Origin: Pseudogemmobacter sp044142105
Lineage (GTDB): Bacteria; Pseudomonadota; Alphaproteobacteria; Rhodobacterales; Rhodobacteraceae
Length of the DNA stretch: 64,000 nt
Direction: 5' to 3'
NCBI RefSeq assembly: GCF_044142105.1
Contig: NZ_JBGTYM010000006.1
Span: forward strand, 1 to 64,000
The translations under genes and the position numbers were made by a program. Below the pieces are notes generated by a model. It had not been told where the DNA came from. It was given only the letters and a program-made list of their open reading frames with translations, and did no database searches. Positions 35,201-43,495 of this stretch are shown in pieces (within the stretch, counting starts at the first letter, position 1; the number at the start of each line of letters is the position of its first letter).

Positions 35201-35792
35201 CCGCCGCGTCGATTTCGGGGTTCGACTGCTGCTCGACATAGCGCCCTGCCGTGTCGACCAGCACCGCCGTGTCGGTGAAGAACCAGTCGCAATTCCGCGT
35301 GCCGCCGACGCCCTTGATGTCATCGGAAAGATCGATGGGGAAATGCAGGCCCGACTGTTTCAGCGCCGTGGTCTTGCCGGTGCCGGGCGGGCCGATGATC
35401 ACATACCAGGGCATCTCGCGCAGGAATTTCTTCGCCCCCAGACGCGACTTCTTCATCTGGCCCAGAATGTCCTGAAATTTGGTATTGATCGCGGCAAGGT
35501 TCGCGTCATGCGGGCGCGATTTGTCGACCACCGGCGCTGCCAGCTCGGTCACGAACATCCGGTTCTTGCGCGCCGCGCGCAATTGCGCGATCAGGATCGA
35601 GAACAGCCAGATCAGCACCACACAGGCGATGGCAATCAGGCGGTTCAGCTCGTCTTCCAGCGGATGCACATCGCCAAAGGCCAGAAGCGCGCCGAATTGC
35701 CAGATCAGTGCGCACAGCAGCAGAACGCCGATGAAGACCCACAGCTTGCGCGAAATCAGGAAGCGGAGGATGGCCTTGATCATGCGGAACAT
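32226..35792 (-). CDS. tssM: T6SS inner-membrane protein TssM (IcmF)
   Basis: A 1188-residue inner-membrane core component that joins TssL and TssJ across the periplasm. Two N-terminal helices (about 16-38 and 52-70) flank a short loop. The cytoplasmic GTPase-like domain has an intact Walker A, GPPGTGKTT at 134-142, and a third helix lies near residues 455-475 (AAMVCTLAGLAFLFSYLRYS). The long periplasmic part has an Asp/Lys-rich insertion around 870-920 and the C-terminal IcmF domain (FGPGGLIDSF; AMTWPGKDG; FKCPQGF). Its start is two bases after the tssL stop. Full length. Confidence 0.95.
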   Translation of the reverse strand: MFRMIKAILRFLISRKLWVFIGVLLLCALIWQFGALLAFGDVHPLEDELNRLIAIACVVLIWLFSILIAQLRAARKNRMFVTELAAPVVDKSRPHDANLAAINTKFQDILGQMKKSRLGAKKFLREMPWYVIIGPPGTGKTTALKQSGLHFPIDLSDDIKGVGGTRNCDWFFTDTAVLVDTAGRYVEQQSNPEIDAAEWTGFLDLLKKHRGRRALNGVIVTLSLQELLGDEAALRAHGKTIRKRLAELRERLEIQLPVYLMITKADLVPGFESFFADLTTREREQVWGATLPTDARAEGTVAVRELRGLVARLEQRLSARMAEDAPLPWRAEVFRFPAQVERLEGALKVLVDTVFGESRYEEAPWLRGFYFTSAAQEGSPIDRMLGEMAASFGMRAELPPRRAAGEQRSYFLRELLSNVIFPEAGLGQFDRAAEERRVWIWRGSVATAAMVCTLAGLAFLFSYLRYSGVIADQARLTADLSQRLTNVAARQAPTDPLDLDVALGAMDEIEKARSPREASILTLAGPTAETDLNRAEKIAYDHGLKTILEPRMVALIEATMWREIRNPEFLLGALKSYHMLTGKAPYNAEFLSHWWQTELPQFAPIPPFPNDAALAHELAAIDRASGDEAAQRIAPDDMLVAKALEAICTVPLSVRAYNTLMNDPAVTALPEWIPADKAGPNSTKVLTRLSEKTLRVGLPGAYTYDGFHTVVLPLIPEVAAQMALDRAVFEGGCADSSDTSVGQLQADILKLYSDDFIAQWDGFLRDVRLAPITDLTVATASLKDLASADSSLKRLLRAVVEETDLLAVREEPEATDSSATDGLIKGALKKAGKVGALITKGSKAAGKIAGGDEEVKDASGEAPGSGISEHFAPLKATVTEIDGVPPLITDAETALGALANELQTVAASPDPKAALLARGGLPQLTGQLANVASVLPDPVDDWLTGLAGDTITVTRDAVVAQLNARWKADVLPFCQNATAGRYPFEQGSAIDVNTADFQRLFGPGGLIDSFTTTHLEQYIDTTVRPWAWRADFGLPAATLQPFEQARSIRDSLFPGGAGPIMAFTLEPKDLSGNASRVTLNIDGQQLVYFNSAARPMAMTWPGKDGTNLISLSFAPVDGSGEVMSSETGAWAWLRMIRKGSLAKTDLPELFSLTLAAGGFSAKFELRAASVENPFDLTMFGNFKCPQGF

Positions 35793-35794
35793 GG

Positions 35795-37285
35795 CTAAAG
35801 CCTCTTCTCGATCTTGATCTCGATCCGCCGGTTCTGCGCGCGACCGTCCTTGGTGGCGTTGTCGCCCACGGGTTCGGTATCGGCGCGGCCTTCGGATTTC
35901 ACGCTCTCCGCCGGAATCCCCGCCGCGACCAGCAGTTCCGCGATGGTGGCGGCGCGGGCTTCGGAGAGGCCCTGGTTCGACTGGAACGGGTTCGACGATT
36001 GCACCGGAACCGAGTCGGTATGGCCGATCACGGTGATCTTGCCGATCACCTCGGCATTCTCCTGGATGACCTGGGCGATCGACTGGATCAGCGGGGCATA
36101 TTCCGGGTTGATATCGGCCTTGGCGCTGCGGAACAGCTCGGGCGCGGTGCCCTGCACCACAAGGACGGCCAGCGACACATCCTCGCGCCCCTTCAGTGCG
36201 GCAGCGGTATCAGCGGGGGCTTTGGCCTGGAACAGCGGCAGAAGTTCGAAGATCACCGGCTCAACCGGCTTGATCGGCGTGGTCGCCAGCGCCTCCAACT
36301 CTGCCGTGTCGCGCACCGGGCGAAAGACGCCCGCGCGTTCCTTGGGCGGCAGGGCAGCGGCGGCGGTGAACAGCTGCTCGGCCTTGTTGCCCAGTTGCAG
36401 CGACAGGCCGGTATAGATCCCGGCGACCAGGCAGATCGCCACCAGCCAGACCGTCCACAAGGGCACGGCGAAGCGGCGCGGCTCGTCCGGAACCTTCACT
36501 CCCTCGGCATGGGGTGACAGGGCCGCAGCCATCACATCGGGGCTGCGCAGGTGGCGGGCAATCTGGCTGCGCAAGGCCATGATCGCGGCTTCCCCCGTCG
36601 GCCCCTGCGGACGGAACTGGCCACGGAAGCCCAGAGACAGGCAGAGATAGGCCAGTTCCATCAGCTCGGGGTCGCGGTTCGGATAGGCCAGCAATTCTTC
36701 CAGATGGCGGAAGAAGCGCGTGCCGGCATCGACCTCGCCCGAAAGCGCCGTCACCAACGGCTGGCGCGGCCAGTCGGAATGGCCGCCCCAGGGCGTGTTC
36801 AGCGCGATGTCGTCGATCAGCGCCGCGACGAACCAGGCGGCCTGATTGGCGCGGGTCAGCGGCTGACCCAGGGCCACGGCGGCATCGCGGGCCTCGATCA
36901 GCCCGGACTGCATCCTCTGGCGTAAGATTTCCGGCTGCGTGGGCGGTGCCGCACGTTCCAGTTCGGGCGCGAATTCCAGCAAGGGCGCGAAGGCCGTGAC
37001 CAAAGGATTTGCATGAGGCCGCGCCCCCCGCGCGCGCGCCGGGCCGGGGGGCGGAGGGGCATAGCCCTGCCCTCCGCCAAAGCCGCCAAAGGCCGGCTGC
37101 TGGCCATAGCCGGGCATCGGCGCGCCATAGGCGGGTTGCGGCGGCGTACCAAAGGGCGGCTGAGCCGCGCCATAAGACGGCTGCGGCGCCAGAGTGCCGC
37201 GATCCGCCCCGCCACCGCCCACAGGCCGGATGCGCGTGCGCCCGGCGTCGGAATTCAGGCCGAAAGGATCGTCCTTGTCACTCAT
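35795..37285 (-). CDS. tssL: T6SS protein TssL with C-terminal OmpA domain
   Basis: A 496-residue protein: a Pro/Gly/Gln/Tyr-rich disordered N-terminus (residues 1-90), a cytoplasmic DotU domain (WFVAALIDDIALNTPWGGHS; LAYLCLSLGFRGQFRPQGP), one transmembrane helix near 275-295 (VWLVAICLVAGIYTGLSLQL) and a periplasmic OmpA domain (VIGHTDSVPVQSSNPFQSNQ; GRADTEPVGDNATKDGRAQN) that binds peptidoglycan. This is the evolved form of TssL, so no separate TagL is needed for wall anchoring. Six bases separate it from tssK. Confidence 0.95.
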   Translation of the reverse strand: MSDKDDPFGLNSDAGRTRIRPVGGGGADRGTLAPQPSYGAAQPPFGTPPQPAYGAPMPGYGQQPAFGGFGGGQGYAPPPPGPARARGARPHANPLVTAFAPLLEFAPELERAAPPTQPEILRQRMQSGLIEARDAAVALGQPLTRANQAAWFVAALIDDIALNTPWGGHSDWPRQPLVTALSGEVDAGTRFFRHLEELLAYPNRDPELMELAYLCLSLGFRGQFRPQGPTGEAAIMALRSQIARHLRSPDVMAAALSPHAEGVKVPDEPRRFAVPLWTVWLVAICLVAGIYTGLSLQLGNKAEQLFTAAAALPPKERAGVFRPVRDTAELEALATTPIKPVEPVIFELLPLFQAKAPADTAAALKGREDVSLAVLVVQGTAPELFRSAKADINPEYAPLIQSIAQVIQENAEVIGKITVIGHTDSVPVQSSNPFQSNQGLSEARAATIAELLVAAGIPAESVKSEGRADTEPVGDNATKDGRAQNRRIEIKIEKRL

Positions 37286-37291
37286 CTTGCC

Positions 37292-38623
37292 TTACCTGCT
37301 GACCGCGTAGCAGTCGATCTGCGGCTCGCTTTCAAGCTGGCCCGAAATGCCGATCACAAAGCCCGGCGCCGTCAGAAGCTGGGCGAAATGTTCGGATTGC
37401 TGGCTCAGTTCCAGACACAGCCTTTCGCCATCATAGGGGATTTCACGCGGCTGCGAATGCAAAGGTTTGAGCGCGATGCCCGGCAGCCGCGACTTCCACA
37501 GCATCTCGAAGGCATCCGCCGCGCCGACCGTGGCTTGGTTGACGAAAAGCTGGCGCAGCATGTCCTCGGACATGGGCGAGCCGACACGCAGCACGATCCG
37601 GCTGGTGCGCAAAAGTTCGGGGTTGTCGATGCGCACCTTCCAGATGTTCTGGCTGTGCTTGGCCACAGGCAGGGCGCGCGACTTGGGTTCCACATGGCGC
37701 AGCGACAGCATCAGGCTGCGCAGCGTGTCGGCCAGTGCGGTAAAGGCAGGTGTCGGATCCATATGGTCATAGGCGGGCAGGTCCGACAGCCGGCGCGAGG
37801 ACGAGCCATAGGTCGCCATGCGCCCGGCAAGCCCCACCAGTTCCTCGTAAAGCGCGCAGGGATGGATCAGGTTCTGCGCCAGAAGATGGGCGATGCGCGG
37901 CCGCGCCGAATTGGCGAGTTCCAGAATGAGAAGGTTCTCGATCGACCGGCCCGCGCCACCAAGGACCAGCCCGCCATGCGCCTCGGCGATGCGGTCAAGT
38001 CCGGTCACCACTTCCTTCAGGAAACCGGCATACCAGGGATGGGCCGCGATGGTCAGCGCGGGCGGCAGGTCGCCCTCTCGGATCGCGACCGAGCCATCGG
38101 CGCGCAGGCCTTCGACATGCAGCAGCGGCAGGGCGACGAAACCCGCCAGCGCCTCGCCCGGCGCAAGCGAGCGCAGGCTGAGCCGGGCGATTTCCACCTC
38201 GGCCGGATCGGCCCCGTTGCGGATCGTGTCGCGCATCTCGACGATCTCGCCCTTGTAGCGGGCGCCCGAGGCCTCGGCATGGGCGGGGTCCATCGTGGCG
38301 GTCCCGGCCTGCTCGACCGGCACTGCCAGATGCACCGCACCCGATGCGTCTGCAACGATCCTGATCGGCGCGGGCGGCGTGGCGCTGTCAGGGATGGCGA
38401 AGGGTGTGCCATCGGGAAAAATCCCTTCCGCCACCCGGATGGCGATCTGGCCGGCATCCAGCGCGGCCCGGTCCAGCTCGACCCGGGAAAAGCCATGCGG
38501 CTGCCAGGGTGCCACAAGCAGCCCCGCCCGCATCAATGCCTCGGCATGACGGTCCTGCTGCTGGAAATGCTGAGTGCGAAGGTACAGACCCTCGCTCCAG
38601 ACCACCCTGTTGCGCTCGCTCAT
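37292..38623 (-). CDS. tssK: T6SS baseplate protein TssK
   Basis: A 443-residue cytoplasmic protein linking the baseplate to the membrane complex. The family start VVWSEGLYLRTQHFQQQDRH is present, with LSLRSLAPGEALAGFVALPL in the middle and the C-terminal head segment ending QIDCYAVSR. Length is typical. It sits between tssJ and tssL in the leftward operon. Confidence 0.95.
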   Translation of the reverse strand: MSERNRVVWSEGLYLRTQHFQQQDRHAEALMRAGLLVAPWQPHGFSRVELDRAALDAGQIAIRVAEGIFPDGTPFAIPDSATPPAPIRIVADASGAVHLAVPVEQAGTATMDPAHAEASGARYKGEIVEMRDTIRNGADPAEVEIARLSLRSLAPGEALAGFVALPLLHVEGLRADGSVAIREGDLPPALTIAAHPWYAGFLKEVVTGLDRIAEAHGGLVLGGAGRSIENLLILELANSARPRIAHLLAQNLIHPCALYEELVGLAGRMATYGSSSRRLSDLPAYDHMDPTPAFTALADTLRSLMLSLRHVEPKSRALPVAKHSQNIWKVRIDNPELLRTSRIVLRVGSPMSEDMLRQLFVNQATVGAADAFEMLWKSRLPGIALKPLHSQPREIPYDGERLCLELSQQSEHFAQLLTAPGFVIGISGQLESEPQIDCYAVSR

Positions 38624-38655
38624 CCCCTGCCCTTTCCCTTGGCCTTCGCCGCGCC

Positions 38656-39117
38656 TCAGCCCGCTTTCAGGCTGACGCCGGAAGACGTCACCGCCACCGC
38701 GAAGGTCACGCTTTCCGTGGCCGAAACGCTGGCCTTGGTGCGAAAGACCTTGCCGCCCGGGTCACGATAGCCCGCGATCACGCCGATGACCGTGGTGCTG
38801 GCATCAAGCCCGATCGACAGCGTCTTGGCCGGCCCCGCGGTCAGCGCCACCTGATCGGCCTTGATGAATTCGCCTCCCAGCGCCGCCTGCGGGTTCTGAA
38901 GCGCAAAGAAATCGGCCCCGTCAAAGGCCCCGGCGCTGCGCATCTGGACGACCTGCAGGGTCAGCGGCCGGTCGGCCCCGTCCGGGCCGGGGTTCATCCC
39001 CGCCGCGCCCTGCGCGACGATCGTCAGGACGCCAGGACCGGAAGGCGCGCAGCCCATCAATGCGCCCGTCGACGCCAAAGCCACCCACCCAACCAGAAAT
39101 TCACGCCGTTCCATCAT
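38656..39117 (-). CDS. tssJ: T6SS outer-membrane lipoprotein TssJ with a Tat-like signal
   Basis: A 153-residue lipoprotein that ties TssM to the outer membrane. The signal begins MMERREFLVGWVALASTGAL and ends with lipobox ALMGC. The pair RREFL matches the twin-arginine consensus, which is unusual for TssJ. The mature part is the short beta-sandwich expected of TssJ (LTLQVVQMRSAGAFDGADFF). The ATG at 39117 is chosen because AAGGAGG lies six bases upstream; a longer frame to 39162 lacks such support. It overlaps the end of tagH by 17 bases. Confidence 0.88.
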   Translation of the reverse strand: MMERREFLVGWVALASTGALMGCAPSGPGVLTIVAQGAAGMNPGPDGADRPLTLQVVQMRSAGAFDGADFFALQNPQAALGGEFIKADQVALTAGPAKTLSIGLDASTTVIGVIAGYRDPGGKVFRTKASVSATESVTFAVAVTSSGVSLKAG

Positions 39118-40603
39118 CAATCCTCCTTGTTTCACTTTCATATGCTTCTCGAAAATCTGCACCGACTTCGCCCAGGAACCTGTCCTCGGCGGCCTTGGCC
39201 ATCTCGCGATAGCGTTCGGCGTAAAGCTGCCATAGTCTCGCCGACCGGCTGCCGGATACCAGCGCCTTCAGCATGCCCACATCTTCCAGATCCGCCTCGA
39301 ACAGCGCGGGATCGAAGCGGTCGATCATGCGGCGAAGCGAGGCCTGAAGCCCCGACCAGCTGCGCTGATGATGGTCCATCAGATCCGACAGCGTGCCCGC
39401 GATGGCGGCGTCCGGGTCAAGATAGCCTGGACCCTTGGCCGCCACGAGTGCTGCGACCATGTCTTCCGGCGTCACGAGGAACTTGAGCGGATTGACATTG
39501 GCCGCCCCGATCACCGTCTGCGCCACCCGCGCGCTGCCCTTTTCCCGCGCGCGCAGGCGCAGAAGCTGGACCATGCCCTCGACCATGGCGCGGTAGCGGC
39601 GCCCCAGGGCCTCCATCTCTTCGGCGCTGCCCTTGAACCCGGCGGGCGGCTCGATCCCCAGCCCCTTCAGGAAGGCCGCCGCCGCGCCCGGATCGGCGGG
39701 CGGGGCGGGCTTGTCGAGGACGAGGGGCGCGGGCTTGGCAGCCCTTGGCTTGACCGGAACCGGATCGGTCGGCGCCGCGTGCGGCGGAGGAGGCGGCGCC
39801 GGTGCTGCGGGTGGGTGCGCTTTTGGCTGACCCAGATCGGCGGGCAGGCCGAAATCGCCAAAGTCGAAATCGCTGGCGGGAGCTGTCGCAGGAACCGCCG
39901 CCGCCGGGGAGGCGAAGGGATCGCCAAACGGATCGCGCGCGGCGGGGGCGGCAGGGGGCGCCGCAGGCGGAGGGGGTGCGGGGCGTTGCGGCGCCGGCGC
40001 GTCGAACGGATTGCCCAGGGCGGGTTGCGCCACGGGTTGCGGCGGCGCGGCGGGCGGCGCTGCGCGCGGGGCAGGGTCAAGCGTGAAAGGATCGTCGAAG
40101 AAGGCCGGGCCGCCCGGGCGCGGCGTATTGACCGGGGCCTGCGGCGTCGCGCGCGGGGCATCGAACGGGTCGGGCAGGCCCGCCGGGCGCGGCGCCGCCG
40201 GCGCCTCGGGACGCGGGGTGAAGAAATCATCGCCGAACATGCCGCCCCGCGCCTGCTGCGGGGGCGCGACAGGGGCGCCTTGCGCGGCCGCACCTTCCTC
40301 GGCCCGGATCACGAAATCCCCCAGCCGCAACCGCATCCCCGGCACCAGAACCGCCGTCACGCCCTGCCCCAGCGGCGCGGGCGCGCCATCCAGGAACAGG
40401 CCGCCCCGGCTGTCATCGGTCACCCGGTACTGCCCACCCTGCCCGACCACCGTGCAATGGCGGCGCGAGACGAACATCTGCGGATCCTCGATCTTCCAGT
40501 CGCAATCCTCGCCCCGCCCGATCACGACGCGGCCCTCGCCCAAGACGAATTCGGTACGGGCCTGCGGCGCGGGGACGGTTTCAAGGATCAGGCGCAGGGT
40601 CAT
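39101..40603 (-). CDS. tagH: T6SS FHA-domain protein TagH
   Basis: A 500-residue cytoplasmic protein. The N-terminal FHA domain binds phosphothreonine (VVIGRGEDCDWKIEDPQMFV with SRRHC, then NGT-like VTDDSRGGLFLDG). Residues about 110-290 form a Pro/Ala-rich disordered linker with repeated DPF motifs. The C-terminal about 180 residues are the TagH domain (GLGIEPPAGFKGSAEEMEAL; VNPLKFLVTPEDMVAALVAA). It is the expected target of PpkA and PP2C in the threonine-phosphorylation switch. The start overlaps the tssG stop (ATGA). Confidence 0.92.
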   Translation of the reverse strand: MTLRLILETVPAPQARTEFVLGEGRVVIGRGEDCDWKIEDPQMFVSRRHCTVVGQGGQYRVTDDSRGGLFLDGAPAPLGQGVTAVLVPGMRLRLGDFVIRAEEGAAAQGAPVAPPQQARGGMFGDDFFTPRPEAPAAPRPAGLPDPFDAPRATPQAPVNTPRPGGPAFFDDPFTLDPAPRAAPPAAPPQPVAQPALGNPFDAPAPQRPAPPPPAAPPAAPAARDPFGDPFASPAAAVPATAPASDFDFGDFGLPADLGQPKAHPPAAPAPPPPPHAAPTDPVPVKPRAAKPAPLVLDKPAPPADPGAAAAFLKGLGIEPPAGFKGSAEEMEALGRRYRAMVEGMVQLLRLRAREKGSARVAQTVIGAANVNPLKFLVTPEDMVAALVAAKGPGYLDPDAAIAGTLSDLMDHHQRSWSGLQASLRRMIDRFDPALFEADLEDVGMLKALVSGSRSARLWQLYAERYREMAKAAEDRFLGEVGADFREAYESETRRIDDGTA

Positions 40604-41649
40604 GCCGCCACCTCGCGGCCCGAGAAGTTGCGCATCCGCCAGTCATCGACATCGCGGGAGGGCTTTGCCCCGATCCAGGTCGTTCGGCCCAGGGCGCATT
40701 GTCCAAGCCGCGGTTCAGGGATTTCCTCCGCCGCCAGCACCAGCCGCAGGTCGAATTCCACATCCGCCCCCGCGACGAAGCGGATCGCACGGCGCAGGGC
40801 GACCATGGCGCGGCGGTCGCGGATCAATGCCAGATAGCGGTCAAGCGGCAGAGGACCCAGCCGCAACTCGGCCCGGCCCTGACGCTGAAAGACGCGGCGT
40901 CCAACCAGCGCCCCCTGCCCCAGCGCGTTGAAGCCCTGACCCAGCCTGGTCTGCAAGGCCTGCGGCACCTCGAGCCAATGGCCGACGAATTCCACCAGCC
41001 GAACCGGCACGCCCAGAAGATCCGTCAGATAGCCGGTCAGCCGCTCTGCCCCGTTGACCTGATGGCCCAGCGACGTGGCCTGACGCAATGCCAGATCGGG
41101 ATCGGCGCTTTTTGCATTGGTCTCGCGCAGCCCGGGCAGACCTACGCCGCCCAAGGCGGCGAGCATCGCCATCACCCGCCCGCCCGGTCCATGTTCGACC
41201 TGAACCTCCGGGCGCTGGTCGCCCCAGGCCCGCCAATAAAGCGCCAATTGCCGGTGCTGGAGCATGTTCGCGAAATCAAGGAAGGTCGTGTCCGCCGTCA
41301 CCTGCCCCTGCGACCCGCCGGAAAACCAGCGCTCGGACTGGCGCGCCATGATCCAGCGCGTCATGTGCAGGGGCATGGCACCTTCGGGGCCGAAAAGACC
41401 CAGCACCTCGACCTCGACCTTCGCCGGCGTGTCCTCGCCGGGCGGGGTGAAGCTGGCCACATCGCGTGTCGCCATCGCCAGCCGCGCGCGCTGGCCCAGC
41501 CGCGCCGGTTCCTTTTCCGGCCCGCCCGCGCGACCGAAGCGATTCCCCTCGCGCTCAAGCCGCCGCAACAGCTCGAAAAAACCGATCTCTTCGGGGGCCG
41601 GATCGCGGAAGCCTAGATCAGGTCGCGGTTGCCCAGGGCCATCGGCCAT
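40600..41649 (-). CDS. tssG: T6SS baseplate protein TssG
   Basis: A 349-residue baseplate wedge subunit that works as a TssF2-TssG unit with TssE and TssK. Recognisable segments: the N-terminal FFELLRRLEREGNRFGRAGG, LTGYLTDLLGVPVRLVEFVG and the C-terminal PLPLDRYLALIRDRRAMVAL. The ATG at 41649 has the strong ribosome site GGAGG and lies inside the 3' end of tssF, a 37-base overlap that must be real because both ends are conserved. Confidence 0.93.
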   Translation of the reverse strand: MADGPGQPRPDLGFRDPAPEEIGFFELLRRLEREGNRFGRAGGPEKEPARLGQRARLAMATRDVASFTPPGEDTPAKVEVEVLGLFGPEGAMPLHMTRWIMARQSERWFSGGSQGQVTADTTFLDFANMLQHRQLALYWRAWGDQRPEVQVEHGPGGRVMAMLAALGGVGLPGLRETNAKSADPDLALRQATSLGHQVNGAERLTGYLTDLLGVPVRLVEFVGHWLEVPQALQTRLGQGFNALGQGALVGRRVFQRQGRAELRLGPLPLDRYLALIRDRRAMVALRRAIRFVAGADVEFDLRLVLAAEEIPEPRLGQCALGRTTWIGAKPSRDVDDWRMRNFSGREVAA

Positions 41650-43493
41650 GTCACCTCCTCCTGTCTTTGCTGAAGCCGCGTCCGCGTGCGGACAAAGGCG
41701 TTGATGCTGGCATGTCGGGCGAAAAGCCGCGACAGCAAGGCCGAGAGCAGAAGCGTGCTCGACCCCGACAGCGGGCCTTCATCGACATGCAGCGTGATCT
41801 CGATCCCCTTGCCCAGGCACAGGGGGCCAGGCAGGTCGAGCCGTTCGATCACCTGCCGGCTGGTGACGCGGGCAAGCGCGCGGATATGGCGCGAAAGCGC
41901 CGGGTCGCCCCGGTCAGCGTAAAGTTCCAGAAGCGCGCGCAACGGTTCTGCCCCCCGGTTTTCCTCGGCCAGCGACAGGTGGTTCAGCGACAGTTGCGCC
42001 ACCAGCCGCCAGGTCAGGTCATCCATCGCCGCCTCGCCCTCGCGCCCGACTTGCGGCAGGCTTGCCGCCAGCGAACCGCGCGGACGACGCAGCGAGGAGA
42101 GAAGCTCTACCCGCGCCACCGGATCGCCGGTTTCCAGCGTCAGGCGCGGTGCGTCGTCGAAGATCGGCAGGTCGCGGTTCGACACCAGCGCCCGGATGTC
42201 CAGCCGCCGCAGGGGCCTGTCCTGCTGCACGCTCGCAGGCCGCGCGACCGAGATGAACAGGTCGTCGCCGGTATAGGAGGTGCGCGTCTGACCCCGGCGC
42301 AATTCATCCGCGCCGGGGCGGCGGGGGCGGCGTTCAAACGTATAGACCAGGCCCGAGCCGGATTGCGCGGCGGGGGTGTAAAGCGGGTGCACTTCGGATT
42401 GCGGCCCATCCGTCTCGGCGTCGGTGACGCGCAGGAGGCGGTGGATCTCGAAATCCAGCGGGCGGGTGCGGTCGGCATGGACGACATGCGCCGTGGCGCG
42501 GGCGCCCATCTCGACGACATTGCATTCCTTTTCGAACAGGTTGACCACCGGGGCCGCGAACAGCCGGAAATCCTTGGCCGAGACATCGGCGATGCCCGGT
42601 GTCGCGCGGCCCATGGGCAGGATCACCTCCAGCCCGCGCAGGCCGCTGGCACGCACCGCCTTTTGCAGGCCGGTCAGGCGCAGCCCGTGGAAACGGTCGG
42701 GCATAAGGAAATATTCGCGCAACAGGCGATACCCTTCGAAACTGGGCCGCAGGCGCGGCAGCAGCGCCTCGTCATCGCGGATGCCGACCAGTTCGGGGGT
42801 GGGGCTTTCATGGAAGGGCGCGGCGGGTTCGCCATGCCGCGCAATGGTCGGAAGGGGGGCGGCGAAGACCGCGTCGAAGATCGCGGCCGAACGCGGGCCA
42901 TGCGAGAAATCCAGATCCAGCCGGTCGAGCGACAGGTCCGAGATCAGACCCGCGCCCTGTCGCCGGAAGGTCAGCTTCAGCCCGGCCTCGGCCCCTTTCA
43001 GCCGCGCCTCGGGCACACCCGCCGCCGTCAGCGCGCCGCGATCCTGAAGATATTCGACCGAGACCAGCGCGATGGGCCACAGCGTCACATCCTGCGCGGT
43101 CGTATAGATGGCGCGGGTGGAAATCCCCTCGCGCAGCGCCGCCACCAGCCGCGTGCCGCGCCGCACAAGATGGCCGTCGGGCATGGTCTGCACCTGCGGA
43201 CCGGGATGCAGCACCGCCATGCCCATGGCCGGCGCAGGACCGGCAAGATCGGGATAAAGCGCATCCAGCACGCCCCGCACCTGCCGCTGGCTTTCGGCAT
43301 CAAGCTTGAGCCGCGTCCGCGCCGCCAGATAGGCCACGCCTTCCAGCAACCGCTCGACATAGGGGTCCGGGCAGGGCACCGCATCCAGCGACAGGTTGCG
43401 GGCAACCGTCGGATGCAAACCGGAAAACTCCAGCGCCAGCTCGCGGATATGCGCAAGCTCGGCCTCGTAATAGCCAAGGAAAGCCCTATCCAT
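41613..43493 (-). CDS. tssF: T6SS baseplate protein TssF
   Basis: A 626-residue baseplate protein. The start MDRAFLGYYEAELAHIRELA is typical of the family, followed by RNLSLDAVPCPDPYVERLLE and AYLAARTRLKLDAESQRQVR; the C-terminal part carries FARHASINAFVRTRTRLQQR. Full length. It begins two bases after the tssE stop and ends inside the start of tssG. Confidence 0.94.
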   Translation of the reverse strand: MDRAFLGYYEAELAHIRELALEFSGLHPTVARNLSLDAVPCPDPYVERLLEGVAYLAARTRLKLDAESQRQVRGVLDALYPDLAGPAPAMGMAVLHPGPQVQTMPDGHLVRRGTRLVAALREGISTRAIYTTAQDVTLWPIALVSVEYLQDRGALTAAGVPEARLKGAEAGLKLTFRRQGAGLISDLSLDRLDLDFSHGPRSAAIFDAVFAAPLPTIARHGEPAAPFHESPTPELVGIRDDEALLPRLRPSFEGYRLLREYFLMPDRFHGLRLTGLQKAVRASGLRGLEVILPMGRATPGIADVSAKDFRLFAAPVVNLFEKECNVVEMGARATAHVVHADRTRPLDFEIHRLLRVTDAETDGPQSEVHPLYTPAAQSGSGLVYTFERRPRRPGADELRRGQTRTSYTGDDLFISVARPASVQQDRPLRRLDIRALVSNRDLPIFDDAPRLTLETGDPVARVELLSSLRRPRGSLAASLPQVGREGEAAMDDLTWRLVAQLSLNHLSLAEENRGAEPLRALLELYADRGDPALSRHIRALARVTSRQVIERLDLPGPLCLGKGIEITLHVDEGPLSGSSTLLLSALLSRLFARHASINAFVRTRTRLQQRQEEVTWPMALGNRDLI

Positions 43494-43495
43494 TG

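Noticed and set aside
32673..35798. Long plus-strand open frame opposite tssM
   Set aside because: Antisense shadow of tssM; no start context, no recognisable fold, Arg/Gln/Gly-rich composition.
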